Shown here: piece after piece, positions 37,507 through 45,975 of the stretch
Layout of the letters: each line of letters begins with the position of its first letter
Numbering within the stretch: position 1 is the first letter of the stretch
From: Pseudoduganella albidiflava
GTDB lineage: Bacteria; Pseudomonadota; Gammaproteobacteria; Burkholderiales; Burkholderiaceae_D
DNA length: 64,000 nt
NCBI RefSeq assembly: GCF_004322755.1
Contig: NZ_CP036401.1
Coordinates: forward strand, 2,356,001-2,420,000
Direction: 5' to 3'
The notes under the pieces: model-generated
The model's input: the letters and a program-made list of their open reading frames with translations, nothing else
The model's database searches: none
Told to the model about the DNA's origin: nothing
Made by a program: the position numbers and the translations under genes

Positions 37507-38271
37507 CTAGAACAGTTCGTTGGCAAACGTGCCCGGTGCCCCGTTGCCTGCCTGCCGATGCGGGGATTTCCACTTCTTCCGCACCTTGTTGATTTTCCGG
37601 ACGCCGCCGGTTTCCCGGGCCTCGCCGGCTTTCCCGGCCTTGCCGGTCTTGTGAAGCTCGCCGGGTTGTTGAAGCTTGCCGGGCTGTTGAAGCTTGCCGG
37701 GCTTTTGACGGTTGCCTACTTCCTGGCGTTTGGCCGACTTGATATTGCGGGCCTGCGCTTTGCCGGCCAGCGAATCGGCTCGCCGTCGCCGGCCCTCGGG
37801 GGCGATCCGCACGGCGTCGAACATGGCGCCGCCCCACAACAGCACGAGCTGGCCCGGATTCCGGACATACACATCCGTACAGCCGAGCTCGACCATGGTG
37901 ACCGGGTTCGGCAGCCGCAACCGTTGCGCGCTTGAGTGGAGTTTGGCCTGCATGTGCGATTCGGGTGCGACCCGTTCCGCCCAGAACTCCGGTGCGGGAC
38001 AGACTTCCTGGTCCACCTTCACGTCCGTCGCGCTGATCGCCAGGGTCTTCCCCAGCAGTGTTTTCGCTTCCGCCGCATCGAGCGAAGCGATCGACGCAAG
38101 GTCGAGGACGGCAACGAGCTTCCAATGGCCGATCACGCTGCGGTCGCGGAACTCGGCGGCGGCGCAGGCCGGGTGGCCGATAGCGAGGAGGAGGGCGGTT
38201 GTCAGTGCCAGCAGGCTGGTTGCTGTAGGCCACTGGCGAAGGCGGGTGTGGTGCGGGAAAACGACTGCCAT
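37507..38271 (-). CDS. Hypothetical exported protein with a basic repeat tail
   Basis: A 254-residue protein of unknown family. An N-terminal signal-like segment (about 18-38, SLLALTTALLLAIGHPACAA) suggests export. Residues 40-170 look like a compact domain (FRDRSVIGHWKLVAVLDLAS, VYVRNPGQLVLLWGGAMFD) with two or three cysteines. From about 185 the chain becomes Lys/Gly/Gln-rich with six-residue repeats KLQQPG encoded by an 18-base tandem repeat at 37653-37706. The tail may be a late addition by repeat expansion. Confidence 0.65.
   Translation of the reverse strand: MAVVFPHHTRLRQWPTATSLLALTTALLLAIGHPACAAAEFRDRSVIGHWKLVAVLDLASIASLDAAEAKTLLGKTLAISATDVKVDQEVCPAPEFWAERVAPESHMQAKLHSSAQRLRLPNPVTMVELGCTDVYVRNPGQLVLLWGGAMFDAVRIAPEGRRRRADSLAGKAQARNIKSAKRQEVGNRQKPGKLQQPGKLQQPGELHKTGKAGKAGEARETGGVRKINKVRKKWKSPHRQAGNGAPGTFANELF
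37653..37706. repeat. 18-base tandem repeat, three units
   Basis: Three adjacent units of GAAGCTTGCCGGGCTGTT type, differing at few positions, encode KLQQPG-like hexapeptides on the minus strand in the tail of the exported protein. Related GCCGG-rich units extend to about 37600. Confidence 0.75.
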
Positions 38272-38361
38272 GATTGCTCCTGAGAATTGTGCTCAGAAGC
38301 AAAATATCGAAATTTCCGGCGCCGGCCTTGCGGCAGGCCAAGGCTGGCGGCGAGGCTGCGC

Positions 38362-38427
38362 CGCTATGCGGCGCCATGCGGCGCTATGTGGCGCTAAGTG
38401 CCCTTTGTGGCGCTATGTGGCGCGAAG
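38362..38427. repeat. 10-base tandem repeat
   Basis: Units of CGCTATGNGG occur at 38362, 38372, 38382 and 38392, then again at 38411 after a diverged unit. It lies between two minus-strand genes and does not appear to be coding. Confidence 0.65.
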
Positions 38428-38481
38428 AGGGCAGGAAGGCGCCGGACGCTGCGCCGGTCGTCCGTGCCGGTAACGCAGCGG

Positions 38482-38805
38482 TCAGGAACCGGCGCGGTGT
38501 TGCGTCAGGTCGTCGGCGCCCGTCATATACCCTTCGTCCGCCGCCAGTTGCGCATCGGGCGGCAATTTCTCGTGCCCGCGCGCGCGCTCCAGCAGCACCT
38601 GGACGGTGTCGATCTTGTGGCGGATGGCTTCGGCCAGCGAAGCGAGAGTCAGCGGCTCGGGCAGCATCATCTCCGCCGCTTCGGCCGCCCTCGCCGCGGG
38701 GTGGCTCCGTTCCAGTTCGCCCTGTGCCCCGCTTTCGTCGCGTTCGACGAGTTGCAGTGCATGCCGCAGCCCTTGTTCCAGTTGCTCGAGTCGGCTCGAT
38801 TCCAT
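38482..38805 (-). CDS. Hypothetical small helical protein
   Basis: A 107-residue protein beginning MESSRLEQLEQGLRHALQLV. The start at 38805 is chosen because GGAGG stands 5 bases upstream; a longer frame to 38883 has no ribosome site. The sequence is mostly amphipathic helix, rich in Glu, Ala and Leu, with no membrane segment or known motif. I do not recognise it. Confidence 0.6.
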   Translation of the reverse strand: MESSRLEQLEQGLRHALQLVERDESGAQGELERSHPAARAAEAAEMMLPEPLTLASLAEAIRHKIDTVQVLLERARGHEKLPPDAQLAADEGYMTGADDLTQHRAGS

Positions 38806-38939
38806 GTCCACCTCCAGAAGATCGGGGCATTCAGGATACGCCGCTGAGCCGTACGGCGCCGTCCGATAGCCCGGCGCGCTCATCGCCTGCTACCCATCGG
38901 CTGCCACACATTGCCACAAGTTAGCATTCATGAAATAAT

Positions 38940-38958
38940 ATGAATGATAATTATTCGC
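38940..38958. promoter_or_regulatory. Fur-box-like site upstream of the TonB-dependent receptor
   Basis: ATGAATGATAATTATTCGC matches the 19-base Fur consensus at 13 positions, including the central AATGATAAT. It lies 57-75 bases before the receptor start, where Fur with iron would repress transcription. Confidence 0.7.
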
Positions 38959-39014
38959 ATTTGCGCGAACCCGCCGTGGTCGCGCCGGATGCTCCATCGA
39001 GAGAGAGAACAACA

Positions 39015-41141
39015 ATGATCCTGAAACAGACACCCGTCGCAGTGGCCGTGCTGCTGCTTGTCCATGGCACCGCGCTGGCCGGTCCGGCCGATGCGCCGGT
39101 GGAGGGCCAGCCGGCCGTTGTCACCATCACGGGTGCCCGCGCCGACGCGGCGGCCTACAACCCGCCCGCCTCGACCAGCGCCACGAAGATCGAAGCACCG
39201 CTGCGCGACATCCCGCAGACCGTCAATGTGATCCCCGAACAGCTGCTGCGCGACCAGGCGGTGCTGTCGATGGAAGATGCCATGAAGTCCGTGCCCGGGG
39301 TGGGCCTGTCGCATGGCGATGGCCAGCGCGACCAGGTCACGCTGCGTGGCTTTTCCGCCATTGCCGACCAGTTCGTGGATGGCTTCCGCGACGATGCGCT
39401 GTACTTCCGCGACATGTCGAACGTGGAACGGATCGAGGTGCTGAAGGGGCCGGCGGCGGTGCTGTACGGACGCGGCTCGTCCGGCGGCCTGATCAATCGC
39501 ATCACCAAGCGGCCGGGGATCGACCGCAGCGAGGTGACCGTGCGCGTGGGCAGCCACAACGGGCGGCGCGGCGAAGTGGACATCGCGCGCACGCTGGGCG
39601 GGAAGGGCATGGCGTTCCGGGTGACCGGCGCGGTCGAGCGGGCCGATGGCTACCGCGACCAGCAATTCCTCGACCGGGATGCGATCGCGCCGTCCCTGCT
39701 GGTGCCGCTGGGTGCGGACACGAGCCTGCTGCTGCAGGCCGAGCACCTGTCCGATCGCCGGGTGACCGACTTCGGCATCCCGTCGTTCCAGGGGCGCCCG
39801 GTCGATGTGCCGGCCGGCACGTACTATGGCGCCGCCAATGCCCGCGATGCCGATTACTCGCACGCCGAGGTCACGGCCGGCGGGTTCACGCTGGAGCACC
39901 GCTTCAGTGACCGGCTTGCTATCCGCAACGCCTTCCGAAAGTACGATTACACGCTGTCGCGCAACAATACGCTGGTCGGCGCCGTCAACGAGGCCGCGCT
40001 GACGGCTTCGCTGAACCGCACCAACCTGCGCCGCGAAGAAAAGGGCTGGTTCAACCAGACGGAAGTCACGCATACCGCGTCGCTGGCCGGCATGACCCAC
40101 AAGATCCTGTACGGCGTCGAGGTGGGCAAGCAGGACAAGGACCAGGTCAACCGCTCGCGCAGCAACGTGGCTACCGTTGCGCTGTTCAATCCAGTACTGC
40201 CCGTGCTGCCGCTGGCGGTGGATGCGGCGCCGGCCACGGATAACCGGGGCATCTTCACCACGCGCGGCGCCTACGTGCAGGACCTGGTCGAGCTGGCGCC
40301 GGAATGGAAGGCGCTGGCCGGCGTGCGCTACGACCGCTTCGAGCAGGAAACCCGCGAGCGCCGGGCAGGGCAGTCGAATTTGCAGCGCGTGGATGCGGAC
40401 TGGAGCCCGCGCGCCGGCCTGGTCTGGCAGCCGGGCGCGAGCCAGTCGTACTACGCCTCGTTCAGCCGCTCGTTCCAGCCATCCGCCGAGAACTTCCCGC
40501 TGGCCGCCAACAATGCCCAGATCGCGCCCGAGGAAACCACCAACAAGGAAATCGGCGGCAAGTTCGATTTCCTGGGCGGCGCCGTTTCCGCGACCGCCGC
40601 GCTGTTCCGGCTGGAGCGGACCAATGTCAAGTTCACCGATCCGGTCACCAACCTGCTGGTGCCGGTCGGTACCCAGCGCTCCGACGGCCTGGAGCTGACC
40701 CTGGCCGGTCAGCTGGCGCAGGGCTGGCAGGTCTGGTCGGGGTACTCCTACCTGGATGCGAAAGTCACGTCGTCGCCCGCGCTGGACAGCAGCGACAACG
40801 TGCTCAAGCGCGTGCCCGTGCAGGGCAAGCGGGCCACGCTGGCGCCGCGGCACAGTGCCAACCTGTGGATCGCGAAATCGTTCAACGCGGCGCTGCGTGC
40901 CGGCGTGGGCTTCGTTGCGGTGGGCGAGCGCTTCGCCAATCCTGGCAACACGGTGACCTTGCCGGGCTATGCGACCGTGGACGCGATGGTGGGCTACCGG
41001 ATCGCCGCCATCGACCTGCAACTCAATGTCAGCAACCTGCTGGACCGCGGCTATATCGTGTCAGGGCATGGCAGCGCGCCGAACCTGAACATGCCGGGCG
41101 CGCCGCGTGGTGCAAGGCTGACGGCCAGGTACCAGTTTTGA
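39015..41141 (+). CDS. TonB-dependent siderophore receptor
   Basis: A 708-residue outer-membrane receptor importing a ferric siderophore. The start at 39015 gives a signal peptide (MILKQTPVAVAVLLLVHGTA, cut near ALAG). The plug domain follows (PLRDIPQTVNVIPEQLLRDQ, VTLRGFSAIADQFVDGFRDD, VEVLKGPAAVLYGRGSSGGL-like with RIEVLKGPAAVLYG), then a 22-strand barrel ending in ...GARLTARYQF with the terminal Phe. No N-terminal signalling extension is present, so control is probably by Fur through the box at 38940. The siderophore is not predictable. No biosynthesis or periplasmic uptake genes are adjacent. Confidence 0.94.
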   Translation: MILKQTPVAVAVLLLVHGTALAGPADAPVEGQPAVVTITGARADAAAYNPPASTSATKIEAPLRDIPQTVNVIPEQLLRDQAVLSMEDAMKSVPGVGLSHGDGQRDQVTLRGFSAIADQFVDGFRDDALYFRDMSNVERIEVLKGPAAVLYGRGSSGGLINRITKRPGIDRSEVTVRVGSHNGRRGEVDIARTLGGKGMAFRVTGAVERADGYRDQQFLDRDAIAPSLLVPLGADTSLLLQAEHLSDRRVTDFGIPSFQGRPVDVPAGTYYGAANARDADYSHAEVTAGGFTLEHRFSDRLAIRNAFRKYDYTLSRNNTLVGAVNEAALTASLNRTNLRREEKGWFNQTEVTHTASLAGMTHKILYGVEVGKQDKDQVNRSRSNVATVALFNPVLPVLPLAVDAAPATDNRGIFTTRGAYVQDLVELAPEWKALAGVRYDRFEQETRERRAGQSNLQRVDADWSPRAGLVWQPGASQSYYASFSRSFQPSAENFPLAANNAQIAPEETTNKEIGGKFDFLGGAVSATAALFRLERTNVKFTDPVTNLLVPVGTQRSDGLELTLAGQLAQGWQVWSGYSYLDAKVTSSPALDSSDNVLKRVPVQGKRATLAPRHSANLWIAKSFNAALRAGVGFVAVGERFANPGNTVTLPGYATVDAMVGYRIAAIDLQLNVSNLLDRGYIVSGHGSAPNLNMPGAPRGARLTARYQF

Positions 41142-41185
41142 GCGGGGAGCGGGCGACCGGCCTTGGCGATGCACAAGAAGAACGT

Positions 41186-41214
41186 TTGATTGTTTACCGG
41201 TCTTCCGCTAAAAT
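41186..41214 (+). promoter_or_regulatory. Sigma-70 promoter of rpsB-tsf
   Basis: TTGATT (41186-41191), a 17-base spacer and TAAAAT (41209-41214). It leaves a leader of about 120 bases before rpsB, long enough for the S2 autoregulation known in other bacteria. Confidence 0.7.
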
Positions 41215-41342
41215 GCCGGGTTGCTCGGACTCGTTCCTTGCAATGTTGTAAAAACCCCACTTTTTAATAAACTCGAACCTGCTCTGCAAGGGTGCCCGCA
41301 AGGGTGACTGAGCTGGTTCCAGACCCAACCCTGGAGTAAATA

Positions 41343-42095
41343 ATGTCTGTAACGATGCGTGAAATGCTGGAAGCCGGCGTCCACTTCGGTCACCAAACCC
41401 GATTCTGGAACCCAAAGATGGCTCCGTTCATCTTCGGCCACCGCAACAAGATTCACATCATCAACCTGGAAAAGACCATGGAGCTGTACCAGGAGGCGAT
41501 GAAGACTGTTCGCCAACTGTCCGCCAACCGTGGCACGATCCTGATGGTGGGCACCAAGCGCCAGGCACGCGACATCGTCGCCGCCGAAGCACAGCGCGCA
41601 GGTGTTCCTTACGTCGACCAGCGCTGGCTGGGCGGCATGCTGACCAACTTCAAGACCATCAAGACCTCGATCAAGCGCCTGAAGGACATGGAAGCGCAAG
41701 TCGCCGACGGTTCCGTGGAAAAGCTGACCAAGAAAGATGCACTGCTGTTCAGCCGTGAAATGGAAAAGCTGCAGAAGTCCATCGGCGGCATCAAGGATAT
41801 GGGCGGCGTGCCTGACGCGATCTTCGTGATCGACGTCGGCTACCACAAAGGCGCGATCACCGAAGCCCAGAAGCTGGGTATCCCGGTCATCGGCATCGTC
41901 GATACCAACCACTCGCCAGCCGGCGTGACCCACGTCATCCCGGGTAACGACGACTCGTCCAAGGCAATCAGCCTGTACGCCCGCGGCGTGGCAGATGCGA
42001 TCCTGGAAGGCCGTGCCAACGCGTCGACCGAAGTGCTGGAGTCGATCAAGACGGCAGAAGGCGACGAGTTCGTGGAAGTCAACGAGCAGGCGTAA
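41343..42095 (+). CDS. rpsB: 30S ribosomal protein S2
   Basis: A 250-residue ribosomal protein, typical length. Recognised by [60 protein letters not shown] and the family signature around [25 protein letters not shown] lies 8 bases before the ATG. It leads the rpsB-tsf unit. Confidence 0.99.
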   Translation: MSVTMREMLEAGVHFGHQTRFWNPKMAPFIFGHRNKIHIINLEKTMELYQEAMKTVRQLSANRGTILMVGTKRQARDIVAAEAQRAGVPYVDQRWLGGMLTNFKTIKTSIKRLKDMEAQVADGSVEKLTKKDALLFSREMEKLQKSIGGIKDMGGVPDAIFVIDVGYHKGAITEAQKLGIPVIGIVDTNHSPAGVTHVIPGNDDSSKAISLYARGVADAILEGRANASTEVLESIKTAEGDEFVEVNEQA

Positions 42096-42144
42096 GCAAG
42101 GCCGGTCCCGATGTCCGTCTCCGGGCGGACATCGGCACTACACA

Positions 42145-42200
42145 TTAGGCTGTTAATTTAGCCTAGAAAAAAGGGGTGGCTTCCGGCTCCCCTTTTTTTT
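42145..42200 (+). terminator. Hairpins and T-tract between rpsB and tsf
   Basis: A small hairpin (TAGGCT at 42146-42151 with AGCCTA at 42160-42165) is followed by a second with arms AAAAGGGG and CCCCTTTT ending in a run of eight T at 42193-42200. It looks like an intrinsic terminator or attenuator that would lower tsf relative to rpsB expression. Confidence 0.75.
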
Positions 42201-42272
42201 AACGAGACGCCGGATGAGCAGGCTGCCGCAAGGCGCCGCCCCGGCAACCCCACCGAATACAGGAGAAAACAT

Positions 42273-43187
42273 ATGGCAGCGATTACCGCAGCAATGGTCG
42301 GCGAACTGCGCGCGAAGACCGACGCACCGATGATGGAATGCAAGAAGGCCCTGACCGAAGCGGCCGGCGACATGGACAAGGCGGAAGAGATCCTGCGCGT
42401 CAAGCTGGGCGGCAAGGCAGCCAAGGCTTCCGCGCGCGTGACCGCTGAAGGCGTTGTCGCAGCATTCATCTCGGGCAACGTGGGCGCCCTGGTCGAAGTG
42501 AACTCCGAAACCGACTTCGTCGCCAAGAACGACGACTTCCTGGCACTGGCGAACACCGCCGCGCGCCTGGCTGCCGAGAAGAACCCGGCCGACGTGGCTG
42601 CCCTGCTGGCGCTGCCGACCGAATCCGGCCAGACGCTGGAAGAAGTGCGCTCCGCCCTGGTTGGCAAGATCGGCGAAAACATGTCGATCCGCCGCTTCCA
42701 GCGCTTCGAGACGACCGGCAAGCTGGCGTCGTACCTGCACGGCACGAAGATCGGCGTGATCGTCGACTTCGAAGGCGCCGATGACCAGGTGGGCAAGGAT
42801 GTCGCCATGCACATCGCCGCAATGAAGCCGGTGTCGCTGTCCGCGGACCAGGTGCCTGCCGAAATGATCGAGAAAGAGCGCTCGGTTGCCCAGGCCAAGG
42901 CCGATGAAGACGCAGCCAAGGCCGCCGCCGAAGGCAAGCCTGCCCAGTCGCCGGAAATCGTCGCCAAGCGCCTCGAAGGTTCCGTGCAGAAGTACCTGAA
43001 GGAAGTGTCGCTGCTGAACCAGGCATTCGTGAAGAACGACAAGCAGTCCGTCGAGCAGATGCTGAAGGCCGCCAACGCGACCGTGAAAGGCTTCACCATG
43101 TACGTGGTGGGCGAAGGCATTGAAAAGAAAGTGGACGATTTCGCCGCTGAAGTGGCAGCCCAGATGGCTGCTTCCAAGGGAGCGTAA
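42273..43187 (+). CDS. tsf: Elongation factor Ts
   Basis: A 304-residue nucleotide exchange factor for EF-Tu. The N-terminal signature [28 protein letters not shown] is followed by [20 protein letters not shown] and the core [29 protein letters not shown] precedes the ATG. It is co-transcribed with rpsB past the hairpin at 42145-42200 and closed by a strong terminator. Confidence 0.99.
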   Translation: MAAITAAMVGELRAKTDAPMMECKKALTEAAGDMDKAEEILRVKLGGKAAKASARVTAEGVVAAFISGNVGALVEVNSETDFVAKNDDFLALANTAARLAAEKNPADVAALLALPTESGQTLEEVRSALVGKIGENMSIRRFQRFETTGKLASYLHGTKIGVIVDFEGADDQVGKDVAMHIAAMKPVSLSADQVPAEMIEKERSVAQAKADEDAAKAAAEGKPAQSPEIVAKRLEGSVQKYLKEVSLLNQAFVKNDKQSVEQMLKAANATVKGFTMYVVGEGIEKKVDDFAAEVAAQMAASKGA

Positions 43188-43193
43188 TCAAAT

Positions 43194-43219
43194 AAACGGG
43201 CCGCAAGGCCCGTTTTTTT
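43194..43219 (+). terminator. Rho-independent terminator after tsf
   Basis: AAACGGGCC, loop GCAA, GGCCCGTTT and further T residues form a compact GC hairpin with a T-tract 6 bases after the tsf stop. Confidence 0.93.
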
Positions 43220-43494
43220 AGAGTTCGCAGCAGGTAATTGCCACGGCGCCCATAGCATCAAGCAATACCCACCGGCAGAAGCCGGGGTCAGACCCGCCGG
43301 GTCTGACCCCAGTATTTCGCCGTTGGGGTGCAAGGGTGCCGCACAATGCCTTCCCGCGACCCTGTACCGAACGCAATATCCATCCGTCCCTCGAGAAGGT
43401 CGCACGGTTGGAGCACCACCCCGGCGCATGGAGCTTTACAGCTATCATTGCCGCCGGGATGTCACCGAATACATTTACTTAGGAGCCCCAGCTC
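43220..43494. other. Gap between tsf terminator and pyrH, holding a family A repeat
   Basis: Contains the family A repeat at 43262-43331. The pyrH promoter is probably in the last 100 bases (TTGCCG and TACATT at a 17-base distance are weak candidates). No gene is supported. Confidence 0.5.
43262..43331. repeat. Intergenic palindromic repeat, family A (copy 3)
   Basis: Inner arms GGGGTCAGACCC and GGGTCTGACCCC are intact. The right flank TTTCGCCGTTGGGGTG matches copy 1, but the left flank (TACCCACCGGCAGAAGCC) has diverged. Confidence 0.85.
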
Positions 43495-44211
43495 ATGTCA
43501 AAACCAGCCTACAAGCGCGTCCTCCTCAAATTGTCCGGTGAAGCCCTGATGGGCGATGACCCGTACGGCATCAACCGCGGCACGATCGAGCGGATGGTCG
43601 CCGACGTGGCCGAGGTCGCGAAACTGGGCGTGGAACTGGCAGTCGTGATCGGCGGCGGCAATATCTTCCGTGGCGTGGCGCCTGGCGCCCAAGGCATGGA
43701 CCGTGCCACCGCCGACTACATGGGCATGCTGGCCACCGTGATGAACGCGCTGGCCCTGGCCGACGCGATGCGCCACGTGGGCGTCGTCGCGCGCGTGATG
43801 TCGGCGATCGGCATCGAGCAGGTCGTCGAGCCCTACGTGCGCCCGAAGGCGCTGCAATACCTGGAAGAAGGCAAGGTCGTCATTTTCGCGGCCGGCACCG
43901 GCAACCCGTTCTTCACCACCGATACCGCCGCCGCCTTGCGCGGTTCGGAAATGTCGGCCGAGATCGTGTTGAAGGCCACCAAGGTCGACGGCGTGTACAC
44001 CGCCGATCCGAAGAAGGACCCGGAAGCCACGCTGTACGACACCATCAGCTTCGACGAAGCGATCGCCAAGCAGCTGCAGGTGATGGACGCCACCGCCTTC
44101 GCGCTGTGCCGCGACCAGAAGCTGCCGATCAAGGTCTTCTCGATCACCAAGCCAGGCGCGATGATGCGCGTGATCATGGGTGAGCAAGAAGGCACCCTCG
44201 TCCACGTGTGA
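43495..44211 (+). CDS. pyrH: UMP kinase
   Basis: A 238-residue bacterial uridylate kinase (UMP to UDP), a hexamer of the amino acid kinase fold. The motifs [46 protein letters not shown] and [20 protein letters not shown] are typical. AGGAG stands 11 bases before the ATG. It heads the pyrH-frr-uppS-cdsA-dxr group after the tsf terminator. Confidence 0.99.
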   Translation: MSKPAYKRVLLKLSGEALMGDDPYGINRGTIERMVADVAEVAKLGVELAVVIGGGNIFRGVAPGAQGMDRATADYMGMLATVMNALALADAMRHVGVVARVMSAIGIEQVVEPYVRPKALQYLEEGKVVIFAAGTGNPFFTTDTAAALRGSEMSAEIVLKATKVDGVYTADPKKDPEATLYDTISFDEAIAKQLQVMDATAFALCRDQKLPIKVFSITKPGAMMRVIMGEQEGTLVHV

Positions 44212-44381
44212 GGGGAGCGCGCCTGACCTGCTGCGCGTTGCATTTGCGATCTCCAGTACTCGCCGTACATTGAGTACGGCTCCGTGCTTCAATCGCAACT
44301 GCTGCCGCTCGCGACGGTCATGCGCTGACCCGAGGCGCTATCATAGATCAAACAGAATTCGTAAAAACACAGGAGAGCAGC

Positions 44382-44942
44382 ATGTCTACCGCTGACATCA
44401 AGAAGAACGCCCAGGACAAGATGGCGAAATCGCTGGAAACGCTGAAAAGCGACCTGGCAAAAGTGCGTACCGGCCGTGCCCACGTGGGCATTCTCGACCA
44501 CGTGACGGTCGATTACTACGGCAACCCCACGGCGATCAACCAGGTGGCCAACCTGACGCTGATCGACGCCCGCACCATCGGCGTGACCCCGTTTGAAAAG
44601 AAGATGGGCGCCGCGATCGAAAAAGCGATCCGCGATTCGGACCTGGGCCTGAACCCGTCCGCGCAGGGCGACACCATCCGCGTGCCGACCCCGGCGCTGA
44701 CCGAAGAGCGCCGCAAGGAAATGGTCAAGCTGTGCAAGGGCGAAGCCGAGGATGCCAAGATCGCCGTCCGCAACATCCGCCGCGACGCCAACGAGCAGCT
44801 GAAGAAGCTCACCAAGGACAAGGCCATCTCGGAAGACGAAGAGCGCCGCGCCTCCGACGACGTGCAGAAGCTGACCGACAAGGCGATTGCCGACATCGAC
44901 AAGATCGTTGCCGAGAAAGAGAAGGAAGTGCTGACGGTTTGA
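44382..44942 (+). CDS. frr: Ribosome recycling factor
   Basis: A 186-residue factor that splits post-termination ribosomes with EF-G. The family blocks are [40 protein letters not shown] and [27 protein letters not shown] lies before the ATG. It is followed by a repeat-rich gap before uppS, which in related genomes is much shorter. Confidence 0.98.
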   Translation: MSTADIKKNAQDKMAKSLETLKSDLAKVRTGRAHVGILDHVTVDYYGNPTAINQVANLTLIDARTIGVTPFEKKMGAAIEKAIRDSDLGLNPSAQGDTIRVPTPALTEERRKEMVKLCKGEAEDAKIAVRNIRRDANEQLKKLTKDKAISEDEERRASDDVQKLTDKAIADIDKIVAEKEKEVLTV

Positions 44943-44962
44943 TGCCGGCAGCCGCGTGACGC

Positions 44963-45085
44963 CTGGCGTCCGACACTTTTTCGGGAATCATCCGAAAAGG
45001 TGCCGGACACCGGTTTTCCGGTCGATAGCGCATTTTCCACCGCAAAAACCGGTGTCAGACACCAGAAGGCCGGTGTACGACACCA
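44963..45085. repeat. Intergenic palindromic repeat, family B (copy 2)
   Basis: The core (44963-45012) pairs GTCCGACACTTTTTCGG with CCGAAAAGGTGCCGGACA and is nearly the same as the core at 23765-23814. Further boxes ACCGGTGTCAGACACC and CCGGTGTACGACACC follow to 45085. Confidence 0.78.
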
Positions 45086-45119
45086 GGCTCGCTCCCGCCA
45101 CGAGTTCCGCCCAAGACCC

Positions 45120-45188
45120 GGGACAGCCCCTATTGCCAAGAAAATATTTCTTGAAAAATAGGTGCCTGTCCCCGGTTTTTTTTGTACA
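45120..45188 (+). terminator. Long nested hairpin with T-tract between frr and uppS
   Basis: GGGACAG (45120) pairs with CTGTCCC (about 45167-45173), CTATT with AATAG, and CAAGAAA with TTTCTTG around a short loop, giving three nested stems. The 3' arm is followed by CGG and a run of eight or more T. It could end the frr transcript, although uppS begins only about 30 bases later. Confidence 0.6.
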
Positions 45189-45217
45189 GTTCATCTTTTG
45201 GCGTAAAAGCGTTACTA

Positions 45218-45961
45218 ATGAGATATACCAGTTCGACGACCGCGGTGCCCGACGTACCGAATGTGCCGCGTCATGTGGCGATCATCATGGACGGCAACGG
45301 CCGTTGGGCCACCAAGCGCTTCCTGCCCCGCGTGGCGGGCCACGTCAAGGGCGTGGAGGCGGTGCGCACCGTCGTTGAGGCCTGCGTCAGCCGCGGTATC
45401 GAATACCTGACGGTGTTCGCGTTCAGTTCGGAAAACTGGCGCCGCCCGGAAGAGGAAGTGTCCTTGCTGATGCGCCTGTTCGTCACGGCGCTCGAGCGCG
45501 AAGTGGCGAAGATGCACGCCAACGACATCCGCCTGAAGGTGGTCGGCGACCTGTCCCGCTTCGACGCGAAGCTGCGCGACATGATCTCGGCCGCCGAGCG
45601 CAAGACAGCCAACAATACCCGCCTCACCGTGACCGTGTGCGCCAACTATGGCGGCCGCTGGGATATCATGCAGGCCATCGGCAAGATGGTGGCGGCCCAT
45701 CCCGGCGCCACGGATTTCTCCGAGGCGCAGCTGGCGCCGCACCTGGCCATGGCGTATGCGCCCGAGCCGGACCTGTTCATCCGCACCGGTGGCGAAGAAC
45801 GCATCTCGAACTTCCTGCTGTGGCAGCTGGCTTACACCGAGCTGTATTTCACGGACACGTACTGGCCCGATTTCACCGCCGAGAAGCTGGACGAAGCCAT
45901 CGCGTCCTACCAGCACCGGGAACGCCGTTTCGGCCGCACCGGCGAACAACTGAAAAAATAA
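45218..45961 (+). CDS. uppS: Isoprenyl transferase (undecaprenyl diphosphate synthase)
   Basis: A 247-residue cis-prenyltransferase making the C55 carrier for peptidoglycan and O-antigen. The motifs [20 protein letters not shown] with the catalytic Asp, [18 protein letters not shown] and [20 protein letters not shown] are complete. The start at 45218 has only a poor ribosome site; a start 36 bases upstream is possible. It is followed by cdsA at 14 bases. Confidence 0.97.
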   Translation: MRYTSSTTAVPDVPNVPRHVAIIMDGNGRWATKRFLPRVAGHVKGVEAVRTVVEACVSRGIEYLTVFAFSSENWRRPEEEVSLLMRLFVTALEREVAKMHANDIRLKVVGDLSRFDAKLRDMISAAERKTANNTRLTVTVCANYGGRWDIMQAIGKMVAAHPGATDFSEAQLAPHLAMAYAPEPDLFIRTGGEERISNFLLWQLAYTELYFTDTYWPDFTAEKLDEAIASYQHRERRFGRTGEQLKK

Positions 45962-45975
45962 CAAAACCAACGAGC

